This document shows, in pieces, positions 36,090 through 43,608 of a stretch of 64,000 nt of DNA. Origin of the DNA: CBDCVO01 sp965223085 (GTDB taxonomy: Bacteria; Pseudomonadota; Gammaproteobacteria; Ga0077536); NCBI GenBank assembly GCA_965223085.1, contig OZ244981.1, positions 2,480,001 to 2,544,000 on the forward strand, written 5' to 3'. Each line of letters opens with the position of its first letter. The stretch's first letter is position 1. The translations under genes and the position numbers were made by a program. Below the pieces are notes generated by a model, which had not been told where the DNA came from, ran no database searches, and was given only the letters and a program-made list of their open reading frames with translations.

Positions 36090-36567
36090 AATTCGTTTCC
36101 CTCATGAGCGCGCCGGCTTTGAGCACTGCGCGAACGATTTTGTCATAACCAGTACAGCGACAGAGGTTGCCGGCCAACCAATAGCGGATCTCGGTCTCGG
36201 TGGGATCAGGATTGTGCTCTAACAGCGCCTTCGCAGCGACAATGAACCCGGGGGTGCACACACCGCATTGCAAGGCGGCTTCTTCGAGAAATACTTCTTG
36301 CAGAGGGTGTAGGTCAGCGCCGTCCGCCACCCCTTCAATGGTCTCCACCTGGTGGTCCTGCAATTCGGCGCCGAGCACGAGGCAAGCGCAAACGAGCTGA
36401 CCATCCAACACAACGCTGCAGGCGCCACAATCGCCCGAGGCGCAACCTTCTTTGCTGCCCGTTAGGTGTAGTTCGTCGCGGAGTACGTCTAGTAGGGTTT
36501 GCTCGGTATGGCACAAAAACTCGACGGGATCGCCGTTAACGGTCATTTGCACGTGATGTTTAGACAT
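36079..36567 (-). CDS. Molybdenum hydroxylase, 2Fe-2S subunit
   Basis: A 162-residue two-cluster ferredoxin-type subunit. The plant-type cluster is bound by CASGDCGACSVVLDGQ plus a following Cys (VCAC), and the second cluster by CGVCTPG and CRCTGY. It passes electrons from the Mo site to FAD in the medium subunit. ATG 36567 overlaps the last base of the FAD-subunit stop, with an AAGGAAC site upstream; a longer reading to 36612 is rejected. It lies between the FAD and Mo genes, the usual coxMSL-type order. Confidence 0.92.
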   Translation of the reverse strand: MSKHHVQMTVNGDPVEFLCHTEQTLLDVLRDELHLTGSKEGCASGDCGACSVVLDGQLVCACLVLGAELQDHQVETIEGVADGADLHPLQEVFLEEAALQCGVCTPGFIVAAKALLEHNPDPTETEIRYWLAGNLCRCTGYDKIVRAVLKAGALMRETNYGK

Positions 36568-37433
36568 TATTGTTCCTTTGCCCGTTGGTAAGCAATGACG
36601 GCCGCGCGGCATGCCAGCACGCCGGCAATATGAGTCCGGTAGCTTACGGTACCGCGTTTGTCGTCAATGGGTGCGCAAGCCGCTCGTGTGGCGCGCGCCA
36701 GCGCGGTGAGCGCAGGCTCCTCGAGTTGCGTTCCTAGCAAAGCGTCGGCCGCGGCGGGCACTAGGATCGCGGTGGGGGCGACGGCGCCGAGCGCCACGCG
36801 AGCGGCGACGCATTGACCATTGTTGTCGAGCGTTAAATTGACGCCCGCGCCTGCAACGGCGATGTCCATTTCAGTGCGGGGGATGAAACGCAGATAGGCA
36901 TCCGCGGCGTGCGGCGCGCGTGCCGGGAAGGAGAAATCTACGATGAATTCTCCGCCTTCCAAAGCCGTGGTTCCGGGTCCCGTGACGATATCTTCCACCG
37001 CGAGTTCGCGCCGCCCCTGAGGTCCTGCAATATTGGCCGTCGCGTTGGCAGCGATGAGCGCGGGCACCGAATCCGCCGCAGGGGAGGCGTTGCAGAGGTT
37101 GCCGCCGAGCGATGCGCGGCTCTGAATCTGCGTAGAACCGATCAATTCTAAGGCTTCCACGACCCCCGGCCACTGGGCACGAATTTCTGCGCGCCGGCCT
37201 AATTCAGCGCCACTCACTGCGGCGCCGATGCGCACGCCGCTGGCGTCGCCATGGATGCCGCGGAGTTCCGCGATATTTTTTATATCTACAATGCGCGTTG
37301 GACGGCGCGCACCGCTGCGCAGCTGTACCAGCAAGTCGGTACCCCCGGCGAACACGCGTGCGTCGCGCTGCGACAATGCCCCCAAGGCGTCGTCAACATT
37401 CGTGGGTGAGGCGAAATCAATAGTTTCCATCAT
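36567..37433 (-). CDS. Molybdenum hydroxylase, FAD subunit
   Basis: A 288-residue FAD-binding subunit of the CoxM/CutM type. Residues about 28-40 carry VFAGGTDLLVQLRSG, the FAD diphosphate loop, and RASLGGNLCNASPAAD the second FAD motif. The C-terminal domain (TAILVPAAADALLGTQLEEP) is the usual CO_deh_flav_C. It passes electrons from FeS to an acceptor. It is the first gene of the seven-gene leftward operon, with the regulatory region immediately upstream. Confidence 0.92.
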   Translation of the reverse strand: MMETIDFASPTNVDDALGALSQRDARVFAGGTDLLVQLRSGARRPTRIVDIKNIAELRGIHGDASGVRIGAAVSGAELGRRAEIRAQWPGVVEALELIGSTQIQSRASLGGNLCNASPAADSVPALIAANATANIAGPQGRRELAVEDIVTGPGTTALEGGEFIVDFSFPARAPHAADAYLRFIPRTEMDIAVAGAGVNLTLDNNGQCVAARVALGAVAPTAILVPAAADALLGTQLEEPALTALARATRAACAPIDDKRGTVSYRTHIAGVLACRAAVIAYQRAKEQ

Positions 37434-37595
37434 GTCCTCATTTGGCGATTAGTAATTATTATCAGGCACGGCTCATTTTACGGATTTACGCGTTCCATAG
37501 CGGCCGTTGCTCATCGTTTGACGGTATCTCAGATCCCCGGGGCAGGCATGACCGCGGTAGTGAACCAGCGCAATTCCTTATTCGAACACGGTATG

Positions 37596-37616
37596 TATCA
37601 TCGTTAACAGATGATA
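37596..37616. promoter_or_regulatory. Candidate operator, perfect inverted repeat
   Basis: TATCATC and GATGATA form a perfect 7-bp inverted repeat with a GTTAACA spacer whose first six bases are themselves palindromic. It lies about 165 nt upstream of the first gene of the Mo-hydroxylase operon. It could be a regulator-binding site; no regulator gene is adjacent, so this is a guess from symmetry and place. Confidence 0.35.
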
Positions 37617-37844
37617 ATGCTCGTTACCCCAACCTATTCGCATCAGCGCAGCGAGCGCTTGGCGTAATATCCGGGTTAGCTGCGCTTGCGCATCAGCTTC
37701 AGCTTAATTGGGGTTACGATGCGTTTCCCGTGCACTCCCCACACCAGCCTGCCCGCCGCTAACATCCGTGGCCCTGGTACAATAGCTGCTCAACCAGCGC
37801 CGGGCCAGCGGTTATGTGGGGATGATAAGTCGAAAGTTAGCAAA

Positions 37845-37866
37845 GCAAAAGCGGGCACGCTTTTGC
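37845..37866 (-). terminator. Candidate terminator of the GGDEF-EAL gene
   Basis: A perfect 9-bp stem with a 4-nt loop, GCAAAAGCG-GGCA-CGCTTTTGC on the + strand. It starts 22 nt after the leftward gene's stop codon. On the minus strand the sequence beyond it reads TTTGCTAACTTT, T-rich but not a pure T run, so termination may be moderate. Confidence 0.5.
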
Positions 37867-37888
37867 CCCGCGGCCCGGACACCTGTTT

Positions 37889-39703
37889 TCAGGACTTGAC
37901 CTTCTCCGGCTTCGCCGCTGTGGTCGTCGTGGGCGAGTTCTCGCGCTTGCTGCGCTGCGACCACTTGGTGAGCCACGCTCGAGTATCGTCGATCGTCATC
38001 GGACGCGCAAAAAGATATCCTTGCACGTAGTCACATCCGATCGTGCGCAAGTATTCGGTTTGCTCCTCGGTTTCCACGCCCTCGGCAACGACGGCGAGCC
38101 TCAAACGATGCGCCATGACATGAATCGCGTCGACGATGATCGAATCGTCCGCGTCTTTAGGCACATTACGAATGAAGCTGCGATCGACCTTGAGGATCGT
38201 GACCGGCAAACGTCGCAAAGCCGCGAGTGACGAGTAACCGATCCCAAAATCATCGACGGACACACTGAATCCTTCGTCGCGCAAAGCCATAACCATATCG
38301 AGCACTTGCGAATCATCGTGGGCCAAAACGTTCTCGGTAATTTCGAGTGCGAGATCAGTTGCACTCAAACCCGCCTCCGCGATCGCCTGTTGCACTGTCT
38401 CGACGAAAGACGTTTCGTACAATTGGCGCCCCGAGACGTTCACAGACGCGCGCAACGGGAGACCTGTTTCGCGTTGCCACTGTGCGACTTGGCGGCAAGC
38501 GGATCGCAACACCCACTCTCCGAGCGGCACGATCAGTCCAGTCTCTTCGGCAATAGAAATAAAGCGATCCGGTGGGACACGACCGAGATCGGGATGTTCC
38601 CAACGCACGAGTGCCTCAAACCCATAGGGTGCCTGTGATTGCAAATCGATGATGGGCTGGTAGTGCAATACAAATTCTTCACGATCGATCGCTTTCCGCA
38701 TGCCGGCTTCTAACGTCAGCCGAGCGAAGACGATTTCGCCCATGTGTTCGGAGTAGTAACGATAACCGGGTTTGCCGCTCGCTTTCACTTCGAGTTTCGC
38801 TGCATCAGCGCATTTGAGCAAAGTCGCCGCGTCTTCACCGTCGTTCGGGAACATCGAGATACCGATACTACAGCTCAAGATGATCTCTTCGTTGTCGATC
38901 GCGAACGGCTCGTTAACGCAATCTAGCAGGCGTCGGGCGACAGCGGCGGGTTCATTGGGACCTTGCGTATCAACGAGCAACAAAATAAATTCGTCCGCCC
39001 CGACGCGTGCGAGCGTGTCAGATGAGCGCGAATATTCGCTCAACCGTTTAGCGATGACTTGCAAGGCATGATTTCCACCGCTTTCGCCCAAACTCTCGTT
39101 AATTACGCGGAAGCGATCGAGATCAATATGCAGGAGTGCTAACGGTGAATTGCGTCGGCGCGCTTGCGCGATCCCTTGGGTCACGCGTTCGTGCAGCTGG
39201 GTGCGATTAACAAGTCCGGTGAGTTGGTCACGTGAGCTTAGATAATCCGCCGTTTGTTCGGTCCGGTAGGCGGCCACCATGCGACCGACGCGCTGCAACA
39301 ATAAGGCATTATTGACGGGTTTGTTGATGTAGTCCGAGGCGCCCGACTTAAATGCTTTTTCGACATCGGCAGCTGTCTCGAGCATGGTCAGCATTAAGAT
39401 CGGGACTTTCTCTCCGCGCGGCGTTTGCCGGATCGCCGCGCAAGCTGTAAACCCATCCATGCCAGGCATCGAACAGTCCATGAGCACACAATCCGCTGGT
39501 GTCGTGCGAAAAATTTCTACCGCTTCGGCGCCGTCGCTTGCTTCCACAACACGGTGTTCGTGCGATCGAAAAATTTGCCGTATGACGGTGCGCGAGACCA
39601 CATCATCGTCGACCACGATGATTGTATAATGCGCGCTGGTCGGCGCGCATTGGGATTCCGTGTCCCGAATGTTGGCGTGGTCTACGCGTAGGTGACTACC
39701 CAT
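37889..39703 (-). CDS. Response regulator with GGDEF and EAL domains
   Basis: A 604-residue protein. The receiver has IIVVDDDVVSR, phospho-acceptor Asp in LMDCSMPGMDG, Thr in LMLTM and Lys in YINKPV. The GGDEF domain has a variant signature ARVGADEF with an intact RxxD inhibitory site (RSSD) upstream, so synthase activity is in doubt. The EAL domain is complete: GFEALVRW, NVSGRQL, LEITENVL, DDFGIGYSSL, KVDRSF, VAEGVETEEQ. It probably degrades c-di-GMP under phosphorelay control. ATG 39703 is chosen; the longer frame to 39883 would overlap mlaF and its control region. A sensor kinase partner is not adjacent. Confidence 0.87.
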   Translation of the reverse strand: MGSHLRVDHANIRDTESQCAPTSAHYTIIVVDDDVVSRTVIRQIFRSHEHRVVEASDGAEAVEIFRTTPADCVLMDCSMPGMDGFTACAAIRQTPRGEKVPILMLTMLETAADVEKAFKSGASDYINKPVNNALLLQRVGRMVAAYRTEQTADYLSSRDQLTGLVNRTQLHERVTQGIAQARRRNSPLALLHIDLDRFRVINESLGESGGNHALQVIAKRLSEYSRSSDTLARVGADEFILLLVDTQGPNEPAAVARRLLDCVNEPFAIDNEEIILSCSIGISMFPNDGEDAATLLKCADAAKLEVKASGKPGYRYYSEHMGEIVFARLTLEAGMRKAIDREEFVLHYQPIIDLQSQAPYGFEALVRWEHPDLGRVPPDRFISIAEETGLIVPLGEWVLRSACRQVAQWQRETGLPLRASVNVSGRQLYETSFVETVQQAIAEAGLSATDLALEITENVLAHDDSQVLDMVMALRDEGFSVSVDDFGIGYSSLAALRRLPVTILKVDRSFIRNVPKDADDSIIVDAIHVMAHRLRLAVVAEGVETEEQTEYLRTIGCDYVQGYLFARPMTIDDTRAWLTKWSQRSKRENSPTTTTAAKPEKVKS

Positions 39704-39809
39704 ATGGCCAATTCGTTGATTTACCTGCACTAAATATCGGCGGGTCCGCGAGTTACTTTGGCTGATTTGGCGCCGGCGACGAATTCTACTTGGAAGGCGG
39801 ATTCTATTA

Positions 39810-40628
39810 ATGACCGATAGCAGCACGACGCCCGAAAAAGGCGCATTAATTACCCTGCAAGGGGTGTGCTTTGAACGGGGCAAACGTCAGATTTTCGACG
39901 GCATCGATATGCAGGTACAGCGCGGTAAGATCACCGCGATCTTAGGCCCCAGCGGGACCGGCAAGACGACGTTGCTACGGCTGATCGGCGGGCAACTTAC
40001 ACCTAGCGCCGGTAGCGTGACCGTCGATGGCCACGACCTGGCGGCATTGGACCGCGATGGGCTTTTTACCCTACGTAAGCGCATGGGTATGCTATTTCAG
40101 AGCGGTGCTTTGCTCGGAGATCTGGATGTTTTCGAAAACGTGGCCTACCCCTTGCGCGAGCATACGGCCTTGAGCGAAGCGATGATCCGCACCGTGGTTT
40201 TGATGAAGCTCGAGTTGGTCGGCCTGCGTGCGGCGCATCATTTGTACCCGCGGGAACTCTCCGGAGGTATGGCTCGGCGCGTCGCGTTGGCAAGAGCCGT
40301 GGTACTCGATCCCATGGTGGTCATGTACGACGAACCGTTCGCGGGACAGGATCCGATCTCGATGGGGGTAGTGGTCAAACTTATTCGTGAGCTGAGTACG
40401 GCGCTCGGGTTGACAAGCGTGCTGGTCTCCCACGACGTGCCCGAGACGACAAGCATCGCGGATTACATTTATGTGCTCGCAGGCGGCAAAGTCGCCGGAC
40501 ATGGACCGCCTGCGGTGCTGAAAGCGAGTGGTGTTGGCATGGTGAACCAATTTCTCAACGGTGAGCCCGACGGTCCGGTGCCGTTCCACTACCCTGGCCC
40601 ATCACTGGCGGAGGACCTCTTGGGGTGA
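39810..40628 (+). CDS. mlaF: Phospholipid-transport ABC ATPase MlaF
   Basis: A 272-residue ABC ATPase. Walker A is GPSGTGKTTLLRL, the Q-loop is MLFQSGALL, the signature is LSGGMARRVALARA, Walker B is VVMYDEPFAGQDP, and the H-loop is VSHDV. The C-terminal tail contacts MlaB in known complexes. It drives retrograde or anterograde glycerophospholipid movement between the membranes with MlaE, MlaD and MlaB. It overlaps mlaE by 4 nt (GTGA) and is divergent from the GGDEF-EAL gene. Confidence 0.93.
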   Translation: MTDSSTTPEKGALITLQGVCFERGKRQIFDGIDMQVQRGKITAILGPSGTGKTTLLRLIGGQLTPSAGSVTVDGHDLAALDRDGLFTLRKRMGMLFQSGALLGDLDVFENVAYPLREHTALSEAMIRTVVLMKLELVGLRAAHHLYPRELSGGMARRVALARAVVLDPMVVMYDEPFAGQDPISMGVVVKLIRELSTALGLTSVLVSHDVPETTSIADYIYVLAGGKVAGHGPPAVLKASGVGMVNQFLNGEPDGPVPFHYPGPSLAEDLLG

Positions 40629-41419
40629 TCGCCGACAGCGTCGAATTACTCGCGCGCCTAGGGCGCAACGCGCTCGCGTTTTTCGAACGTTTGGGTCGCG
40701 GTCACTTATTTTTGTTGCAACTCTTAGCGGCGTTGCCGAGCTTGGTTGGGCGAGTAGGTTTGCTCATCAAGCAACTGTGGTCGGTCGGCGTGTTGTCGTT
40801 GTTGATTATCGTCGTCTCTGGCGTCTTCGTTGGTATGGTGCTCGGTTTGCAGGGTTATAACACCTTGGTGAGTTTCGGAGCCGAGCAATCCCTCGGCGTG
40901 GTGGTCGCGAAATCCTTGACCCGGGAATTGGGGCCAGTGGTCTCGGCGCTACTATTTGCCGGGCGGGCGGGATCGGCTTTGACTGCAGAAATCGGCTTCA
41001 TGAAGGCCACCGAGCAATTAGCGGGCATGGAAATGATGGCTGTCGATCCTATACAGCGCATCATCGCACCGCGATTCTTGGCCGGGGCAATGGCGCTACC
41101 TCTGTTAGCGACGATCTTTACCGCCGTCGGGATCCTGGGTGGATATTTCGTGGGCGTGGGTTTGCTCGGTGTCGATGACGGCGCGTTCTGGTCACAGATG
41201 CAAACGAATATCGAAATCGGTGCCGACGTCATTAACGGGGTTGTGCTCAAGAGCATCGTGTTTGGTTTTGTGGTTAGTTGGATCGCGGTTTTTGAAGGTT
41301 ATGACGCGGTGCCGACCTCCGAAGGAGTTAGCATCGCGACAACGAGAACTGTGGTGCATTCGTCGCTGGCGATCTTGGGATTAGATTTTGTCTTGACAGG
41401 TTTAATGTTTAATCAATGA
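40625..41419 (+). CDS. mlaE: Phospholipid-transport permease MlaE
   Basis: A 264-residue permease with the MlaE fold. An N-terminal amphipathic helix (LGRNALAFFERLGRGHLFLL) precedes VLSLLIIVVSGVFVGMVLGL, and the conserved loop LTRELGPVVSALLFAGRAGSALTAEIG(F)MK is seen around residues 99-126. It forms a dimer in the inner membrane with MlaF, MlaB and the MlaD ring. The GTG start overlaps the mlaF stop. Confidence 0.93.
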   Translation: MIADSVELLARLGRNALAFFERLGRGHLFLLQLLAALPSLVGRVGLLIKQLWSVGVLSLLIIVVSGVFVGMVLGLQGYNTLVSFGAEQSLGVVVAKSLTRELGPVVSALLFAGRAGSALTAEIGFMKATEQLAGMEMMAVDPIQRIIAPRFLAGAMALPLLATIFTAVGILGGYFVGVGLLGVDDGAFWSQMQTNIEIGADVINGVVLKSIVFGFVVSWIAVFEGYDAVPTSEGVSIATTRTVVHSSLAILGLDFVLTGLMFNQ

Positions 41420-41447
41420 AACGATATCTTTTTGAGAGGGGTGGACG

Positions 41448-41921
41448 ATGAAGATTACTCGTAGCATGGAGATCGCTGTGGGTTTGTTCGTTGCGCTCGG
41501 GATCGCGGCGTTGCTTATGTTGGCAATGAAAGTTAGTAATCTAGCCGAGGCGACCCAAACGGACGGCTATCGAATTGTCGCCTACTTCGACAACATCGGT
41601 GGATTAAAAGTCCGCTCGCCGGTTACTTTGAGTGGCGTGCGCATCGGACGTGTGGCGTCGATCACTTACGATGCTGAACGTTATCAAGCGAAAGTGCTGC
41701 TGAATATCGCTCGTCGTTTCGACAAAATACCGATGGATAGTTCGGCGAGCATTTATACTGCGGGACTGCTTGGCGAGCAGTATATTGGCTTGGAACCGGG
41801 CGGTGAGGAAGCGTATTTGCAAGATCAAGATGTGATTACGTTGACGCAATCTGCTTTGGTGTTGGAACAGACGATCGGCAAATTTCTCTACAGTAAAGCG
41901 GGTAGCGATGTGGGTAGTTAA
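41448..41921 (+). CDS. mlaD: Phospholipid-transport substrate-binding protein MlaD
   Basis: A 157-residue protein with one N-terminal TM helix (IAVGLFVALGIAALLMLAMK) and an MCE domain (VAYFDNIGGLKVRSPVTLSG ... IYTAGLLGEQYIGLEPG). MlaD forms a hexameric ring that passes lipid between MlaE and the periplasmic carrier. It lies 28 nt after mlaE with GAGAGGGG before the ATG. Length is normal. Confidence 0.92.
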   Translation: MKITRSMEIAVGLFVALGIAALLMLAMKVSNLAEATQTDGYRIVAYFDNIGGLKVRSPVTLSGVRIGRVASITYDAERYQAKVLLNIARRFDKIPMDSSASIYTAGLLGEQYIGLEPGGEEAYLQDQDVITLTQSALVLEQTIGKFLYSKAGSDVGS

Positions 41922-41963
41922 CGACGGATTACCTTATTCACAGCCCGGGCGGGGTTTTATTTA

Positions 41964-42260
41964 GTGGTCGATGGCTTAGAAACTGCACGCCTCGAAGGGA
42001 GCGGTGAGAACCACTATCGGGTTACCGGACCTTTAACGTTCGGCACGGTTCCCGCGCTGCAGACGATGTCTGTCGCCAACGTTGTCGATCTGAGCGGCGT
42101 GACGCACGCTGATAGCGCGGGCCTCGCGCTGCTTATCGAATGGCGACGGGAGGCCCAGGCAAACGGTGCGCAACTTGCCTATGTAAACGTCCCGGCCCAA
42201 CTACTCGCGCTTGCCCACGCGTGCTATGTGGCAGAGTTGCTCGGCGAGGGTTTTGTTTAA
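41964..42260 (+). CDS. mlaB: STAS-domain protein MlaB
   Basis: A 98-residue STAS protein. The core is VVDLSGVTHADSAGLALLIE, with the conserved D-S-A-G around the Ser that contacts MlaF. It regulates the ATPase. The GTG start at 41964 has a purine stretch some 10 nt upstream. The gene follows mlaD after 42 nt; in the standard order mlaC stands between them, but here it is missing. It ends 4 nt into the convergent spy/cpxP-like gene. Confidence 0.85.
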   Translation: MVDGLETARLEGSGENHYRVTGPLTFGTVPALQTMSVANVVDLSGVTHADSAGLALLIEWRREAQANGAQLAYVNVPAQLLALAHACYVAELLGEGFV

Positions 42261-42703
42261 AAACGTCGCTGGCCGCGCGAGCGTTTCTTTTCCAACAATT
42301 TGACCAACTCTTCGCGCTGCTCAGGGCTCAGTACGGCGCTGATACGTATCATCATTTCGCTGGCCGACTTAAATATCTGCTCTGCGTCCTGTCCAAGTTC
42401 GGCGGCTAAGCGGTCGATTTCTTCTTGGGTAATTACCTCACCTGCAACGATCGCGCGAATCCTCTCGCGTGAATCGTGCATGCGAAACATCCTCTCCCGC
42501 ATTAGCGGGCGGTATTCGTCCACGATCGCGAATACTTGTTCCCGCTGCGCCTTGGTCAAATCTAATTGTTTCGCCATGCGCATAATCTTGTGGGGCGCGA
42601 AATGCGCACGCTGAAAATGATGCGTTTGCTCGCCCGCGAAGCAAGCGAGACTGTTAAGTGACAAGGCTGACAACAATGTTCCGATGCAAAGTTTTGACTT
42701 CAT
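42257..42703 (-). CDS. cpxP: Spy/CpxP-family periplasmic protein
   Basis: A 148-residue exported protein with a signal peptide (CIGTLLSALSLNSLACFAG). The mature part is all-helical with two LTxxQ-type motifs (LDLTKAQREQV and LSPEQREEL) and a basic C terminus (KKRSRGQRRF). CpxP/Spy proteins are periplasmic chaperones; CpxP also dampens CpxA. The call as CpxP rests on the divergent cpxRA genes and the CpxR boxes in between. Its 3' end overlaps the mlaB stop by 4 nt, convergently. Confidence 0.78.
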   Translation of the reverse strand: MKSKLCIGTLLSALSLNSLACFAGEQTHHFQRAHFAPHKIMRMAKQLDLTKAQREQVFAIVDEYRPLMRERMFRMHDSRERIRAIVAGEVITQEEIDRLAAELGQDAEQIFKSASEMMIRISAVLSPEQREELVKLLEKKRSRGQRRF

Positions 42704-42786
42704 GAAAGTTCCTCAATTCAGGGTGACAGATGTGTTTAACGATGCTGCAGTTTAGCAACGGTTTCGGAACGTTGATCAGGCAGACG

Positions 42787-42801
42787 GTAAAGCGACGTAA
42801 G
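42787..42801. promoter_or_regulatory. CpxR box (one mismatch)
   Basis: GTAAA-GCGAC-GTAAG: two half-sites with the exact 5-nt spacer of the CpxR consensus GTAAA-N5-GTAAA; the last base of the second half differs. It lies 21 bp from the perfect box at 42808, that is two helical turns away, in the region between divergent cpxP and cpxRA. Confidence 0.75.
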
Positions 42802-42807
42802 TGGTGA

Positions 42808-42822
42808 GTAAATATGTGTAAA
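42808..42822. promoter_or_regulatory. CpxR box (perfect)
   Basis: GTAAA-TATGT-GTAAA matches the CpxR consensus in all ten specified bases. Together with the box at 42787 it makes four half-sites starting at 42787, 42797, 42808 and 42818 (steps of 10, 11, 10), all on the same helical face. The boxes lie about 85-105 nt upstream of the cpxP start and 70-110 nt upstream of cpxR, so both directions could be controlled. Confidence 0.88.
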
Positions 42823-42894
42823 GCCCTTGCTGGCATCGCTTGGTTGATGCGCAAAGGCATTCTCCGCGTGACGCTTCTGTAGTACATTTTCCGT

Positions 42895-43608
42895 ATGGGC
42901 AAGAGAATGCTGTTAGTCGACGACGACATCACGTTTTGCAAATTGCTCGCGGAGTACATGGCGAGCGAAGGCTTTCACGTTGAGTCGGTGCATAGCGGTA
43001 ACGCTGCGCTCGCGCGACTCCGCGAGGACACATTCGATATGACGATCCTCGACGTAATGATGCCGGAGAAAAGTGGCTTAGATGTGTTACGAGAACTCCG
43101 AGAATTCAGTAATACCCCGATTCTGATGCTAACCGCACGTGGTGAGGAAGTGGATCGCATCGTCGGCCTCGAGATCGGTGCAGACGACTACGTCGGCAAA
43201 CCGTGCAACCCGCGGGAAATTGTAGCCCGCGTGCGCGCTATCTTGAGACGGGGTGAGCAAGAAACCCACGCACAACAGGCGGATGTAGTCGTCGTCGGCG
43301 ATGTCGAAATGCGCTTAGGCGAACGTGTCGTATTGCGCAGCGGTGAGGTCGTCGACCTTACTTCAACGGAGTACGATGTGCTCGCTGTTTTGTTGCGAAA
43401 CGCCGGTCATGTTGTGGAGAAGGCTAAGGTCGCCGAGACCGTGCTACGGCGCAAACTTGGACCCTACGATCGCAGCATCGATATGCATGTGTCGCGCTTG
43501 AGGCGCAAACTAGGCAGTTTGGGTGACGGTCTCGAGCGCATTAAGACAGTACGGGGTGTGGGTTATCAGTATGTGCGTTTAGAGATGCGTGCGAACCCAG
43601 GTCGTTGA
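42895..43608 (+). CDS. cpxR: OmpR-family response regulator CpxR
   Basis: A 237-residue regulator. The receiver has MLLVDDDITFCKLL, phospho-acceptor Asp in MTILDVMMPEKSGLD, Thr in LMLTARGEE and Lys in YVGKPCNPRE. The C-terminal winged helix has VDLTSTEYDVLAVLLRNAG, RSIDMHVSRLRRKL and a recognition helix ending in KTVRGVGYQYV. It overlaps the sensor gene by 4 nt (TTGA). The name is supported by the downstream CpxA-like kinase, the divergent CpxP-like gene and the CpxR boxes. Confidence 0.87.
   Translation: MGKRMLLVDDDITFCKLLAEYMASEGFHVESVHSGNAALARLREDTFDMTILDVMMPEKSGLDVLRELREFSNTPILMLTARGEEVDRIVGLEIGADDYVGKPCNPREIVARVRAILRRGEQETHAQQADVVVVGDVEMRLGERVVLRSGEVVDLTSTEYDVLAVLLRNAGHVVEKAKVAETVLRRKLGPYDRSIDMHVSRLRRKLGSLGDGLERIKTVRGVGYQYVRLEMRANPGR

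Larger units (their letters stand above)
37434..37888. other. Gene-free stretch upstream of the Mo-hydroxylase operon
   Basis: No convincing gene is seen in these 455 bases. The stretch lies between the start of the Mo-hydroxylase operon and the stop of the GGDEF-EAL gene, both read leftward. It should contain the operon promoter. Two inverted repeats are listed separately: 37596-37616 and 37845-37866. Confidence 0.6.

Noticed and set aside
39703..39883. Long N-terminal extension of the GGDEF-EAL gene
   Set aside because: It would overlap mlaF and its control region, and the extra sequence is Arg-rich without a domain.
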